Shown here one piece after another: positions 28,149-37,932 of a stretch of DNA of 64,000 bases (within the stretch, counting starts at the first letter, position 1; each line of letters begins with the position of its first letter). This DNA comes from Micromonospora sonchi (GTDB lineage: Bacteria > Actinomycetota > Actinomycetes > Mycobacteriales > Micromonosporaceae). The notes below the pieces were generated by a model. That model worked only from the letters and a program-made list of their open reading frames with translations, searched no databases and was not told the DNA's origin. Made by a program: the position numbers and the translations under genes. The stretch is taken from the NCBI RefSeq assembly GCF_014646235.1, contig NZ_BMNB01000008.1, positions 170,990-234,989 of the forward strand, in the 5' to 3' direction.

Positions 28149-28664
28149 TCAGGCGGCCCGCAGTGCCGGACCAGCGGTGATCGCACGCGAGCCGCGTCCG
28201 ATCGCCACCAGACCCGATTGGACCATTTCCTTGATGCCGAAGGGCTCAAGGTCGCGCAACAGCGCGTCGAGCTTGTCGGCGGTGCCGGTGGCCTCGATGG
28301 TGAGGGTGTCGGGGGCCACGTCGACCACCCGGGCGCGGAACAGGTTGACCGTCTCCATCACCTGGCTGCGGGCGTTACGGTCGGCCCGCACCTTCACCAG
28401 CAGCAGCTCCCGGGCGACCGAGGTCGCCGGGTCCAGCTCGACGATCTTGAGTACGTTGACCAGCTTGTTGAGCTGCTTGGTGACCTGCTCCAGCGGGGAC
28501 GAGTCGGCGTTGACCACGATCGTGATCCGCGAGACGTCCGGGTTCTCCGTCTCGCCGACGGCGAGACTGTCGATGTTGAAGCCGCGCCGGGAGAACAGCC
28601 CGGAGACCCGGGCCAGCACGCCCGGCTTGTTCTCCACCAACACGGACAGGGTGTGCATGGTCAT
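28149..28664 (-). CDS. ilvN: Acetolactate synthase, regulatory subunit
   Basis: 171 residues. Activates IlvB and confers valine feedback inhibition. N-terminal ACT domain (HTLSVLVENKPGVLARVSGLF, then RRGFNIDSLAVG) and a second ACT-like half. It lies between ilvB (80 nt) and ilvC (117 nt) on the same strand. The short spacer before it contains two palindromic bits (GCTGCGCTCGGTCGC-type and CGTTCGCTTCGCTCACTCAT-type) of the kind often seen in actinobacterial intergenic DNA. Confidence 0.97.
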   Translation of the reverse strand: MTMHTLSVLVENKPGVLARVSGLFSRRGFNIDSLAVGETENPDVSRITIVVNADSSPLEQVTKQLNKLVNVLKIVELDPATSVARELLLVKVRADRNARSQVMETVNLFRARVVDVAPDTLTIEATGTADKLDALLRDLEPFGIKEMVQSGLVAIGRGSRAITAGPALRAA

Positions 28665-28744
28665 GCCACGACCTCGCTGCGCTCGGTCGCGCCATGACGC
28701 GACAGTGGCCTGAGCCTGATGATTCGTTCGCTTCGCTCACTCAT

Positions 28745-30604
28745 TTAAAGCTCATCCTCGTCGAAGACCGGGCGGACGCCGCGGGCGAACATGATCTCGT
28801 CGTTGCTGGTGCCGGCGGCGACCATCGGCCAGACCATGGCGTCCTTGCCGACCACGAAGTCGATCACCACCGGCGCGTCGTTGATCGACATTGCCGCCTC
28901 GATGGTCTTGTCGACGTCCTCGACGTTCTCGCAGCGCAACCCGACACAGCCGAGCGCCTCCGCGAGCTTGACGAAGTCCGGGATCCGGTGCTTGTGGGTG
29001 CCGAGATCGGTGTTGGAGTAACGCTCGCCGTAGAACAGCGTCTGCCACTGGCGGACCATGCCGAGGTTGCCGTTGTTGATGACGGCGATCTTGACCGGGA
29101 TGCCCTCCAGCGCGCAGGTGGCCAGCTCCTGGTTGGTCATCTGGAAGCAGCCGTCGCCGTCGATCGCCCAGACCACCGTGTCGGGCTTGCCGACCTTGGC
29201 CCCCATCGCCGCCGGCACCGCGTAGCCCATGGTGCCGAGGCCACCGGAGTTGAGCCAGGTCTTCGGCTTCTCGTACGAGATGAACTGGGAGGCCCACATC
29301 TGGTGCTGGCCGACGCCGGCCACGTAGATCGCGTCCGGCCCGACGATCTCCCCCAGCCGCTTGATCACGTACTGCGGGGCGAGGGTGCCGTCGGACGACT
29401 CCTCGTAGCCCAGCGGGTACCGCTCGCGCAGGTCGTCCAGTTGCGTCCACCAGTCGGCGAGGTCGGTGCCCCGCCCGGCCGCGCGCTCGGTGGTGACCGC
29501 CGCGAGCAGTTCGTCGATCACGTGCCGGGCATCGCCGACGATCGGCACGTCCGCGTGCCGGTTCTTGCCGATCTCGGCCGGATCGATGTCGGCGTGCACC
29601 ACCGTGGCGTCCGGCGCGAAGGTGTCCAGCTTGCCGGTGACCCGGTCGTCGAAGCGGGCGCCGAGCGCCACGATCAGGTCGGCCTTCTGCAGGCCGTAGA
29701 CCGCGGCGACGGTGCCGTGCATGCCCGGCATGCCCAGGTGCTGCCGGTGCGAGTCCGGGAACGCGCCCAGCGCCATCAGCGTGGTGATCACCGGGATGCC
29801 GGTCAGCTCGGCCAGCTTGCGCAGGCCCTCGGTGGCACCGGCCTTGAGCACGCCCCCGCCGACGTAGAGCACCGGGCGCCGGGCGTTGCTCATCAGCCGC
29901 GCGGCCTCCCGGATCTGCTTGCCGTGCGGGTGCAGGGTGGGCCGGTAGCCGGGCAGGTCCGGGGTGGGCGGCCAGGTGAAGGTGGTCGACGCCTGGAGCA
30001 CGTCCTTGGGGATGTCCACCAGCACCGGGCCGGGGCGGCCGGTCGAGGCCAGGTGGAACGCCTCGGCCAGCACCCGCGGGATCTCGCTGGCCTCCTGGAC
30101 CAGGAAGTTGTGCTTGGTGATCGGCAGCGTGATGCCCTGGATGTCCGCCTCCTGGAAGGCGTCGGTGCCGATCGCGGGGCGGGCCACCTGACCGGTGATC
30201 GCCACCATCGGCACCGAGTCCATGTGCGCGTCGGCGATCGGGGTGACCAGGTTCGTCGCGCCCGGCCCGGAGGTGGCGATGCACACGCCGACCCGGCCGG
30301 TGGCCTGCGCGTAGCCGGTGGCCGCGTGGCCGGCGCCCTGCTCGTGCCGGACCAGGATGTGCCGGACGGTCGAGTCGTAGAGCGGGTCGTAGGCCGGCAG
30401 GATCGCGCCGCCCGGGATGCCGAAGACGACGTCGACGCCGAGCGCCTCGAGCGAGCGGACCAGCGAGCCGGCGCCCGAGACCTGGGCCGGGGCGGGGCGT
30501 ACCGGCGTGGCGGCGGGGACGTGGTCGGTGTCACCCGGGGCCTCGGCGACGGTACGGGCCCGCCGGGCGGAATGGGCGAGGGTCTCTGGCGTGGGTCTCG
30601 TCAT
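28745..30604 (-). CDS. ilvB: Acetolactate synthase, catalytic subunit
   Basis: ThDP- and FAD-dependent condensation of pyruvate with pyruvate or 2-oxobutyrate. 619 residues: [15 protein letters not shown] with the catalytic Glu region [16 protein letters not shown]-binding central domain, and the ThDP motif [26 protein letters not shown] (GDG to NN) near residue 470. The start is the ATG at 30604; the 40-residue N-terminal extension is usual in actinobacteria. The gene is preceded by a leader peptide and terminator. Confidence 0.98.
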   Translation of the reverse strand: MTRPTPETLAHSARRARTVAEAPGDTDHVPAATPVRPAPAQVSGAGSLVRSLEALGVDVVFGIPGGAILPAYDPLYDSTVRHILVRHEQGAGHAATGYAQATGRVGVCIATSGPGATNLVTPIADAHMDSVPMVAITGQVARPAIGTDAFQEADIQGITLPITKHNFLVQEASEIPRVLAEAFHLASTGRPGPVLVDIPKDVLQASTTFTWPPTPDLPGYRPTLHPHGKQIREAARLMSNARRPVLYVGGGVLKAGATEGLRKLAELTGIPVITTLMALGAFPDSHRQHLGMPGMHGTVAAVYGLQKADLIVALGARFDDRVTGKLDTFAPDATVVHADIDPAEIGKNRHADVPIVGDARHVIDELLAAVTTERAAGRGTDLADWWTQLDDLRERYPLGYEESSDGTLAPQYVIKRLGEIVGPDAIYVAGVGQHQMWASQFISYEKPKTWLNSGGLGTMGYAVPAAMGAKVGKPDTVVWAIDGDGCFQMTNQELATCALEGIPVKIAVINNGNLGMVRQWQTLFYGERYSNTDLGTHKHRIPDFVKLAEALGCVGLRCENVEDVDKTIEAAMSINDAPVVIDFVVGKDAMVWPMVAAGTSNDEIMFARGVRPVFDEDEL

Positions 30605-30682
30605 GACGTTGGCCTTCGGCTGGAGTTGGTGGGGCTGCTCACACTGTGGAACGCGGGTGAGGCGTCCGATGGGTTCGACGGC

Positions 30683-30744
30683 AACAAAAAGGCCCGCGTG
30701 CCAGATGCACGGGGCCAGCGCACTCTCGGCAGGGAGAGTGCGCT
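30683..30744 (-). terminator. ilvB attenuator: pause hairpin plus terminator
   Basis: Two hairpins follow the leader ORF. The first, a perfect 11-bp stem with 6-nt loop (30717-30744), begins at the last base of the leader stop codon. The second, a 10-bp stem with one bulged base (30691-30716), is followed in the minus direction by TTTTTGTTG. This is a classical transcription attenuator arrangement about 80 bp before the ilvB ATG. Confidence 0.88.
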
Positions 30745-30779
30745 CAGGTAAGTACTCGCAGCGACCGGTACGACGACAT
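30744..30779 (-). CDS. ilvB leader peptide ([11 protein letters not shown])
   Basis: An 11-residue ORF ending in Leu-Arg-Val-Leu-Thr. The Val is GTA and the second Leu CTT, both rare codons in this genome composition, so translation should sense charged tRNA-Val and tRNA-Leu. The stop overlaps the first attenuator hairpin. The ATG lies 7 nt after a CAGGCT box and has no Shine-Dalgarno, so the mRNA probably starts at this AUG. Confidence 0.82.
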   Translation of the reverse strand: MSSYRSLRVLT

Positions 30780-30783
30780 GGGC

Positions 30784-33159
30784 TCAAGCCTGACGCATCT
30801 CACGCGATGAGTCAACTGATCCCACATTTTGGTCCACGGTTCTCGGCGCGTCGCGCGCGGGCACGCCGGCCGCACCCGGCCTGACCTGCTCGGAAGCCCC
30901 CTTTTCGGGGCGCGGAGCGGGCGTCGGTCGGCGCGGTCGGGCACCCGGGGAGGTCGCCGCTTCCAGCATCGCCTCCAGGTGCTCGGCCGGTACGCCCCAG
31001 CCGAACAGCGCGCCCTGGCCGAACCGGCAGCCGGCGGCCACCACCGCGGCCAGCTCCGTGCGGGTGGTCACCCCCTCGGCGATGACCTCGAGACCGAACT
31101 GGTGCCCCAGCCGCATGACGATGTCGACCATCGGGGCGAAGGCCGGGCCGTCGCGCCCGACCGGCCGGACCGGCTCGTGCTCGGCCACCAGCCCGTGGTC
31201 GATCTTGAGGATGTCGATCGGCAGCCGGCGCAACTGCCCCAGTGAGGAGTAGCCGGCCCCGAAGTCGTCCAGGGCGATCCGCACGCCGGTCAGCCGCAGC
31301 GCGGTCAGCCGCCGGATCAGCTCGTCGAGGTCGGTGGCGACCGCGTGCTCGGTGACCTCCAGGACCAGCCGCTGCGGCGGGACGTGGTGGGCGCGTAGCG
31401 CCTCGGCGACCTGGACCACGTACTCGGAGGCGTGCAGCTCGCGCGGGGAGACGTTGACCGACACCCAGACGTCGTGCCCCTCGGCCAGCCAGCGGGACAG
31501 CTGGCGGCAGGCCTGGTGCAACACCCAGGCGCCGAGCTTGGCGATCATCCCGCACTCCTCGGCCAGCGGGATGAACTCGTCGGGACGGACATTGCCCAGC
31601 TCGGGATGGTGCCAGCGCAGCAGCGCCTCGGCGCCGACCGGGCGTACCGACGGCAGGGAGGCCACCGGCTGGAAGACCAGGCGCAGCTCGTCGCGCTCGA
31701 TCGCGCCGCGCAGCTCATGCTCCAGCGTGGTGCGCCGGCGCAGTAGTCGGTCGTAGGTGCCGTCGTACCGCTCGATCCGGTTCTTGCCGCGCTGCTTGGC
31801 GTAGCGCAGCGCGAGATCCGCGTGCCGCAGCAGCAGTTCGACGTCCGGCGTCTCGCCCCAGCTGGCCAGCCCGATGCTGACCGAGAGGAACAACGCCCCC
31901 TCGGGCTGCTCGTAGCCACCGCCGAGCACCCCCAGCAGCCGCTCGGCGACCGCGCCCGCCTCGGTCGGACCGCCGGGCATCAGCACCGCGAACTCGTCCC
32001 CGCCGAGCCGGGCGGCCACGTCGCCGGGGCGCAGGTTGCCACGCAGCCGCCGGCCGACCTCGGCCAGCACCGCGTCACCCACGTCGTGGCCGCGCATGTC
32101 GTTGACGTGCTTGAAGCCGTCCAGGTCGAGGCTGAGCAGGACGCAGGGCCCGCCACCCTCGGCGCACCGGTGCAGCGCTCGCAACAGCCCGCGCCGGTTG
32201 GCCAGGCCGGTGAGCGCGTCGGTGTGCGCGAGCTCGCGGAAGTGCGCCTCCCGATCGGCGAGCCGCCGGGCGTAGGCGCGGGCCTCGTGCAGGGTGAGGT
32301 ACTGCCGGGCCACCAGGGCGAACCCCTCCACGCTGCCGGCGACGACGCCCAGCGCGTCGAACTGGCCGCCCTGGAGCAGGTGGTAGATCGCCGAACCGGC
32401 CAGCGCGGCCATCGACACGACGCCGTACTCGCCGTCGTGCCGGATCACGTCGATGGCGACCTGACCGGGCGGGTCGATCCAGTGCCCGGCCAGCGCGGCG
32501 GTCAACAGCCCCCCGGCGAGGGTGACCGCACTGATCGAGGTCACGACCGGGCCGGCCTGGCAGAGCCCGGCCGCGAGGCCGAGCCCGCCGCAGGTCGCCA
32601 CCGTGATGCCGGTGGCCAGCACGGCGAGGCCGCGCCGGGGTGCCGAGACCCGGAAGACCATGCTGGCGGCGAGGCCGATGCTCAACGCCGCGCTGACCGA
32701 GCCGAGCAGGATCGCCGGACAGGCCACCGGAGTGGCGTCGCCGAGCAGCCGGGTCGGCTCGGAGAAGAGCACCCAGCCGACGAACCACAGCGCCGTACCC
32801 AGGATCACACCGTCCAGGGCGAGCCGGGCGGCCGAGCCCGCCGAGCCGGCCACCCCGAGCATCCGCAGCAGACCGAGGCAGAAGAGCAGACCGCTGACGG
32901 CCGTGCCGAGCGCGACCGCGCTCGCCACCCCGATGTGCGGCGGGGGCTCGTGCGGCCAGTGCCCGCTCCTGGTCAACGCGACGACCAGCCCGGTCAACAG
33001 GGTGAGCAGGGCGACCGCGGTGGCGACGGCGAGCAGTGCGTACGCCTGGCGGTGGGGTCCGACCCGGCGCCGGGCGGCGGCGGTCAGCAGCCCGCCGGCC
33101 GCGAGGGCGACCAGCGCGCTCAGCGCCGAAGCGCCGATCATGCCCGGGGGTGGGTGCAC
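30784..33159 (-). CDS. Membrane-anchored GGDEF-EAL protein (cyclic di-GMP turnover)
   Basis: 791 residues. Residues 1-285 carry seven or eight membrane helices, then a GGDEF domain (about 305-465) with intact RLGGDEF (386-390) and an EAL domain (about 480-735) with intact [11 protein letters not shown] (511-513), [10 protein letters not shown] and KIDHGLV. Both synthase and phosphodiesterase signatures are complete, so either activity is possible. The C-terminal 55 residues are Pro/Arg-rich and probably disordered. The GTG at 33159 has a CAGAGT box 7 nt upstream; an ATG at codon 7 is the alternative. It diverges from ilvD. Confidence 0.93.
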   Translation of the reverse strand: MHPPPGMIGASALSALVALAAGGLLTAAARRRVGPHRQAYALLAVATAVALLTLLTGLVVALTRSGHWPHEPPPHIGVASAVALGTAVSGLLFCLGLLRMLGVAGSAGSAARLALDGVILGTALWFVGWVLFSEPTRLLGDATPVACPAILLGSVSAALSIGLAASMVFRVSAPRRGLAVLATGITVATCGGLGLAAGLCQAGPVVTSISAVTLAGGLLTAALAGHWIDPPGQVAIDVIRHDGEYGVVSMAALAGSAIYHLLQGGQFDALGVVAGSVEGFALVARQYLTLHEARAYARRLADREAHFRELAHTDALTGLANRRGLLRALHRCAEGGGPCVLLSLDLDGFKHVNDMRGHDVGDAVLAEVGRRLRGNLRPGDVAARLGGDEFAVLMPGGPTEAGAVAERLLGVLGGGYEQPEGALFLSVSIGLASWGETPDVELLLRHADLALRYAKQRGKNRIERYDGTYDRLLRRRTTLEHELRGAIERDELRLVFQPVASLPSVRPVGAEALLRWHHPELGNVRPDEFIPLAEECGMIAKLGAWVLHQACRQLSRWLAEGHDVWVSVNVSPRELHASEYVVQVAEALRAHHVPPQRLVLEVTEHAVATDLDELIRRLTALRLTGVRIALDDFGAGYSSLGQLRRLPIDILKIDHGLVAEHEPVRPVGRDGPAFAPMVDIVMRLGHQFGLEVIAEGVTTRTELAAVVAAGCRFGQGALFGWGVPAEHLEAMLEAATSPGARPRRPTPAPRPEKGASEQVRPGAAGVPARDAPRTVDQNVGSVDSSREMRQA
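30787..30815 (-). promoter_or_regulatory. Predicted ilvBNC promoter inside the GGDEF/EAL 3' end
   Basis: TTGACT (30815-30810) and CAGGCT (30792-30787) are spaced 17 bp and point toward the ilvB leader; CAGGCT is 7 nt before the leader ATG. Both boxes overlap the last codons of the GGDEF/EAL gene. The assignment is by consensus match only. Confidence 0.65.
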
Positions 33160-33269
33160 CCTTTCAACTCTGCCGGATGAGCGCTCTCCGTGGGGGGTCG
33201 GGTGCGCAACTGGTGGGACACCTACCGCTCGTCGATTCGGTTCGGGCTCGACGTGCCAGACTGGTATTC

Positions 33270-35117
33270 ATGCCTGAGCTGCGGTCGAGGACCTCCACGC
33301 ACGGTCGGACGATGGCCGGTGCCCGGGCCCTGTGGCGGGCCACCGGGATGACCGACGACGATTTCGGCAAGCCGATCGTCGCCATCGCGAACAGTTTCAC
33401 CCAGTTCGTCCCAGGTCACGTACATTTGAAGGACATGGGCGGCCTGGTGGCCGACGCGGTGGCCGAGGCCGGCGGGGTGGGCCGGGAGTTCAACACGATC
33501 GCCGTGGACGACGGCATCGCCATGGGCCACGGCGGCATGCTCTACTCCCTGCCCAGCCGGGAGCTGATCGCCGACGCGGTGGAATACATGGTCAACGCGC
33601 ACTGCGCGGACGCCCTGATCTGCATCTCCAACTGCGACAAGATCACCCCGGGGATGCTGCTGGCCGCGCTGCGGCTGAACATCCCGACCGTGTTCGTCTC
33701 CGGCGGCCCGATGGAGGCCGGCAAGACGATGGCGATCGAGGGGGTCGTGCACTCCAAGATCGACCTGATCGACGCGATGATCGCCTCCTCGAACGAGGCC
33801 GTCACCGACGACCAGCTCGATGCCATCGAGCGCTCCGCCTGCCCGACCTGCGGCTCCTGCTCCGGCATGTTCACGGCGAACTCGATGAACTGCCTCACCG
33901 AGGCGATCGGGCTGGCGCTGCCGGGCAACGGCTCGACGCTGGCCACCCACGCCGCGCGCCGGTCGCTCTTCGTCGAGGCCGGCCGCACCGCCGTGGAGAT
34001 CGCCAAGCGGTGGTACGACCACGACGACGCCTCGGTGCTGCCCCGGATGGTGGCTTCCCGGGCCGCGTTCGAGAACGCCGTCGCGTTGGACGTGGCGATG
34101 GGCGGCTCGACGAACACGATCCTGCACCTGCTGGCCGCCGCCCGCGAGGCCGAGATGGACTTCACCGTCGCCGACATCGACGCGATCTCCCGCCGGGTGC
34201 CGTGCCTGGCCAAGGTCGCCCCGAACTCGCCGCAGTACCACATGGAGGACGTGCACCGGGCCGGCGGCATCCCGGCCATCCTCGGCGAGATGGACCGCGC
34301 CGGCCTGCTGCACCGGGACGTGCACGCGGTGCACGCCCCCTCGCTGGAGCGTTGGCTCGCCGACTGGGACGTGCGCGGCGGCTCGGCCATCCCCGAGGCG
34401 ATCGAGCTGTTCCACGCCGCGCCGGGCGGGGTGCGCACCACCGAGCCGTTCTCCACCACCAACCGCTGGTCGTCGCTGGACACCGACGCCGCCGGCGGCT
34501 GCATCCGGGACCGCGAGCACGCGTACACCGCCGACGGCGGGCTGGCCATCCTGCACGGCAACCTCGCGCCGGACGGCTGCGTGGTGAAGACCGCCGGCGT
34601 GCCCGAGGAGTGCCTCACCTTCCGCGGCCCGGCGAAGGTCTACGAGTCGCAGGACGACGCCGTCACCGCCATCCTGGCCAAGGAGATCGTCGCCGGGGAC
34701 GTCGTGGTGATCCGCTACGAGGGGCCGAAGGGCGGCCCCGGCATGCAGGAGATGCTCTACCCCACCTCGTTCCTCAAGGGCCGGGGGCTGGGTCGGGCCT
34801 GTGCGTTGCTCACCGACGGCCGGTTCTCCGGCGGCACCTCGGGGCTCTCCATCGGGCACGCCTCCCCCGAGGCCGCCTCCGGCGGGCTGATCGCGCTGGT
34901 GGAGCCGGGCGACGAGATCGTCATCGACATTCCGGCGCGCTCGATCGAGCTGAACGTGCCGGCCGACGTGCTGGACGCCCGCCGGGTCGCCCAGGAGAAG
35001 CGGGACCGCCCCTACACTCCTGTCGACCGCCAGCGCCCGGTCTCCGCCGCACTCCGCGCGTACGCCTCGATGGCCACCTCCGCCAGCGACGGCGCCTACC
35101 GCCGCGTGCCGGAGTGA
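33270..35117 (+). CDS. ilvD: Dihydroxy-acid dehydratase
   Basis: Converts dihydroxy acids to the branched 2-oxo acids, third common step of Ile/Val synthesis. 615 residues of the IlvD/Edd family: cluster cysteines in [10 protein letters not shown] and [17 protein letters not shown], with [13 protein letters not shown] near the C-terminus. The ATG lies 7 nt after a CAGACT box and lacks a Shine-Dalgarno, so it looks leaderless. It diverges from the GGDEF/EAL gene by 110 bp and completes the ilv set. Confidence 0.97.
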   Translation: MPELRSRTSTHGRTMAGARALWRATGMTDDDFGKPIVAIANSFTQFVPGHVHLKDMGGLVADAVAEAGGVGREFNTIAVDDGIAMGHGGMLYSLPSRELIADAVEYMVNAHCADALICISNCDKITPGMLLAALRLNIPTVFVSGGPMEAGKTMAIEGVVHSKIDLIDAMIASSNEAVTDDQLDAIERSACPTCGSCSGMFTANSMNCLTEAIGLALPGNGSTLATHAARRSLFVEAGRTAVEIAKRWYDHDDASVLPRMVASRAAFENAVALDVAMGGSTNTILHLLAAAREAEMDFTVADIDAISRRVPCLAKVAPNSPQYHMEDVHRAGGIPAILGEMDRAGLLHRDVHAVHAPSLERWLADWDVRGGSAIPEAIELFHAAPGGVRTTEPFSTTNRWSSLDTDAAGGCIRDREHAYTADGGLAILHGNLAPDGCVVKTAGVPEECLTFRGPAKVYESQDDAVTAILAKEIVAGDVVVIRYEGPKGGPGMQEMLYPTSFLKGRGLGRACALLTDGRFSGGTSGLSIGHASPEAASGGLIALVEPGDEIVIDIPARSIELNVPADVLDARRVAQEKRDRPYTPVDRQRPVSAALRAYASMATSASDGAYRRVPE

Positions 35118-35121
35118 GCGG

Positions 35122-35140
35122 ACGGGGCCTGCACGGCCCC
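35122..35140 (+). terminator. Short GC hairpin after ilvD
   Basis: A 7-bp perfect stem with a 5-nt loop starting 5 nt past the ilvD stop. It has no T-tract, so a weak or Rho-assisted terminator. Confidence 0.55.
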
Positions 35141-35203
35141 GCCCTCACCTTCACCGCCTGGGCCTCTGGCAGAGGTGCGCCGCGGCGCAGGCGCAGTGCC
35201 AGG

Positions 35204-36016
35204 TCAGACCGAGTAGCGGGAGAGGGTTTCTCCGCCGTCGATCCTGATGAGAGCACCGTGTACGTAGCTCGACTCGTCGCTGGCGAGGTAGAGGGCCAGA
35301 TCCGCGATGTCGTCCACTTCGCCCCACCGTTTGAGCGGCACGCTATCGGCGAAGGTCTGCATGAACTCCATGTTGTCGAACAGCTCTCGGGTGAGCGCTG
35401 TCTTCGCGTACGTCGGGCAGATGCCGTTGACCCGGATGCCTTCGTGGCCGTACTCGATCGCCGCGCAGCGGGTGAGGTTGGCTTGCGCGCCCTTCGAGAT
35501 GTTGTAGACCGACTGCTTCGGGTGCCCCCCGAGGCCAGCGGTTGAGACGAGGTTCAGGATGTTCCCCGCCATCCCGTTGCTTGCCCTTCCCTGGCGGCGG
35601 AACTGCCGCACCGCGGACTGCGTCCCGTAGAAGCTGCCCTTGACGTTGACGTCGAAGCAGGCCTGAAGATCCTTTTCGGTGAACTCGTCCATGAGTTTGC
35701 CGCCGCGGTAGATGCCTGCGTTGTTGAACATGACGTCCAGTCGGCCGTAGGTGTCCACGGCGGTTTTCACCGCTCTGTCGACCTCGTCGGCCTTGGTAAC
35801 GTCGCACGTCACGAACACCGCCTGCCCGCCACCGGCCGTGATCAGTTCCGCCGTCGGCTTTTCGAGATTTTGCTCGAAACCGCCGGACAGTGGCTTTTCG
35901 CTGATGTCGGCAACGACGATTTTCGCTCCCTCGCGCGCAAAGCGCTCGGCACTCGCCCGGCCGAACCCGGACGATCCTCCGGTGATCAGGACGATCTTGC
36001 CCTCAAGCCTTCCCAT
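35204..36016 (-). CDS. Short-chain dehydrogenase/reductase
   Basis: 270 residues of the classical SDR family: cofactor motif TGGSSGFG near residue 13, NNAG, catalytic Ser in LVSTAGLGG and the YNISK pair. The last third (IRIDGGETLSRYSV) ends in a normal family C-terminus. Substrate unknown; an Asp-rich region after beta-2 (VVADISEK) suggests NAD(H). The ATG at 36016 has GGGGGA 6 nt upstream; the ATG two codons earlier is too close to it. It diverges from the lipoprotein gene. Confidence 0.92.
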   Translation of the reverse strand: MGRLEGKIVLITGGSSGFGRASAERFAREGAKIVVADISEKPLSGGFEQNLEKPTAELITAGGGQAVFVTCDVTKADEVDRAVKTAVDTYGRLDVMFNNAGIYRGGKLMDEFTEKDLQACFDVNVKGSFYGTQSAVRQFRRQGRASNGMAGNILNLVSTAGLGGHPKQSVYNISKGAQANLTRCAAIEYGHEGIRVNGICPTYAKTALTRELFDNMEFMQTFADSVPLKRWGEVDDIADLALYLASDESSYVHGALIRIDGGETLSRYSV

Positions 36017-36132
36017 GCCCATTCCCCCAGACGGTCGCGTAGACGGCCTCGGAGGAGTTCCCCGCCTTCTCCTCGCATAACATCGAGCGCTCTTGAGGTC
36101 GACCTTGACGAGGCTCGATAAGATTTGCACCG

Positions 36133-37122
36133 ATGTTTCAGCCTCGGCGCGGGATACCGGTCAGGTTGGTTGGCGCCGCCGTGGCACTGGCCTGCCTGGC
36201 GGCATGTCAGTCAACTCCCGAGCGGGCCCGCTCGGACGGGTCGGACCCGATAGTCACGACCACGGCATCGCCGCCATCGATCGTGATGCCGGCCGGGACC
36301 TTCGACCTGGCGTGGCGCCAGATCGATCGTCACCTCGGTCAGGACGGGCGGTTCGCCGCCAAGCATGTCGACGAGTGGGTGGTGGTCACCCGGGACGGCG
36401 AAGAGTTCGGCCGGTTCGGGACCGCTGTCGAGCGGATCCTCGGGATGGACTTCTCGCCGGATGGGCGCTACCTCGCCGTGGCGCATCCCGACACGGTGAT
36501 CCTTTATGACCTGACGACCAAGCGGCCGAAGGCACTCTTCACTCCGCCCCTGGAGAGCATCCGCTTCTCGTCGGACAGTGCCCACCTGGTCGGCCGGGAG
36601 GATTACCAGCAGGTTCGTAACGGCCGCCTGGTGGTCATCGACGTGGCGACGGGAAAGTGGGTGGCCTCACCGGTGCCGCCGGAGATCGAGGTGTCCAGCG
36701 ATCCGGGTTCCTACTGGTACTCGGGATCGTTCGCGGTTTTCGATCACGGCGATCAGGTCGTGGCTGCGGGCAGCGACGGATTCCTGCACTGGGCGGTCGG
36801 GAGCCAGCAGCTCACGTGGGTGCCGTGCGGCTGCGGAGCGGAGGCGGGCGCGGTGGACCGTGCCGGCAGCCTGGTCGCCCTGGTGATTCCGATGCACAAC
36901 AAGCTGTCGCTGTGGGAGGTGGCTGGCCGACGCGAGCAGCGGATCTGGGCACTGGCCGAGCGATCGCCGCTCGATGCGAGCCCTCAATCGGCGTATTTTG
37001 GCGTGGAACCGCACTTTACGGAGGACGGGAAGTGGCTGCTTCTCGACGGCGAGGAGGGCGGGCAGGTCTGGTCCGTACCCGACGGCGTCCGAGTGACGAT
37101 CGCGTCGCCGGGCAGGAACTGA
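36133..37122 (+). CDS. Putative lipoprotein with WD40-like beta-propeller
   Basis: 329 residues. A signal peptide ends in the lipobox LAAC (Cys at residue 25), so the protein is probably anchored outside the membrane. The rest holds blade-like repeats (MDFSPDGRYLAVAHPDTVILYDL; IRFSSDSAHLVG; LVVIDVATGKW) as in WD40/YVTN propellers. Four Cys occur near VPCGCGAE. Its stop overlaps the upstream region of the next gene, suggesting an operon. Ligand unknown. Confidence 0.8.
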   Translation: MFQPRRGIPVRLVGAAVALACLAACQSTPERARSDGSDPIVTTTASPPSIVMPAGTFDLAWRQIDRHLGQDGRFAAKHVDEWVVVTRDGEEFGRFGTAVERILGMDFSPDGRYLAVAHPDTVILYDLTTKRPKALFTPPLESIRFSSDSAHLVGREDYQQVRNGRLVVIDVATGKWVASPVPPEIEVSSDPGSYWYSGSFAVFDHGDQVVAAGSDGFLHWAVGSQQLTWVPCGCGAEAGAVDRAGSLVALVIPMHNKLSLWEVAGRREQRIWALAERSPLDASPQSAYFGVEPHFTEDGKWLLLDGEEGGQVWSVPDGVRVTIASPGRN

Positions 37123-37169
37123 CCCCGACGCGCCGGGCACTGCGCTCCATTCACAGAGGCTGGTGGTTC

Positions 37170-37928
37170 GTGGTCGGCGGCGTCGTCACGGCCACCATCG
37201 GCGCTGCGGTCAGCATCTATGTGCCGAAGCTGCTCGATCCCCCGCCCGAAGAGCGGCCGATCGCGATCAACGTGGTGAGCAACCCGGCGACCGTGCCCGC
37301 CTGGGGGAACGAGGTGTTCTCGTTCGTGATGCCCGTCGATGCACGTCCCGCCACACGTCCTCCGACCGATTGCCCGTCGGTGGTGGACTGGGCGCACGCC
37401 AACGGCGGGGTGGATCAGGAGGCCACCCGGGTACGTCTGGTGGTGCAGGGCGCTTCCGACCAGGGCGTGCTCATCGAAGGGATGCGGGCACGGATCATCA
37501 GCCGCTCGGCAACCCCTGCCCCGGGTGGCATCTCCATGACCTGCGGCGGTTCGCAGGGCGTCGTCACGCCCCGGCACGTTGTCATGGACCTCGACACGAA
37601 GGAACCGTCAGCCGAGTACGCCACCAGGGTCGACGGCCGTCTGCCGCTGTTCGGATTCACCCTGCAACGAGGCGAGACCGAGGTCTTCGAGCTGACCGTC
37701 ACCACCAAGGGCACGGTCGAGTGGGTCATCGAGTTCGCCCTGGTCGTCGGCGGCGAGTCGCAGCAGCTTGAAGTGACCAACCATGGCAGGACGTTCCGAA
37801 CCACCGGTTTCAGCAGCCCGCGCGGCTATCGGATCGAGGCCGGAACGTTCCACTGGGTCGAGTGCACGGGCACTCCACCGACCTGCGGCAGCAAGCCCGT
37901 CTCGCCCGCCGCGCTCCGGTACTCCTGA
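37170..37928 (+). CDS. Single-pass membrane protein of unknown function
   Basis: About 252 residues with one membrane helix at the start (VVGGVVTATIGAAVSIYVPKLL) and an extracellular beta-rich domain with three Cys. No family recognised. The start is uncertain: the GTG at 37170 follows GAGG by 10 nt, but the frame is open further upstream and a CTG at 37119 would overlap the lipoprotein stop. It is the likely operon partner of the propeller lipoprotein and converges on the SulP gene with 4 bp between. Confidence 0.65.
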   Translation: MVGGVVTATIGAAVSIYVPKLLDPPPEERPIAINVVSNPATVPAWGNEVFSFVMPVDARPATRPPTDCPSVVDWAHANGGVDQEATRVRLVVQGASDQGVLIEGMRARIISRSATPAPGGISMTCGGSQGVVTPRHVVMDLDTKEPSAEYATRVDGRLPLFGFTLQRGETEVFELTVTTKGTVEWVIEFALVVGGESQQLEVTNHGRTFRTTGFSSPRGYRIEAGTFHWVECTGTPPTCGSKPVSPAALRYS

Positions 37929-37932
37929 CGGA

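Noticed and set aside
28665..28744. Possible attenuator between ilvB and ilvN
   Set aside because: The palindromic bits are short and no leader ORF or T-tract is present; more like dispersed intergenic motifs.
31822..33180. 452-residue plus-strand frame
   Set aside because: Antisense to the GGDEF/EAL gene, whose catalytic motifs are intact.
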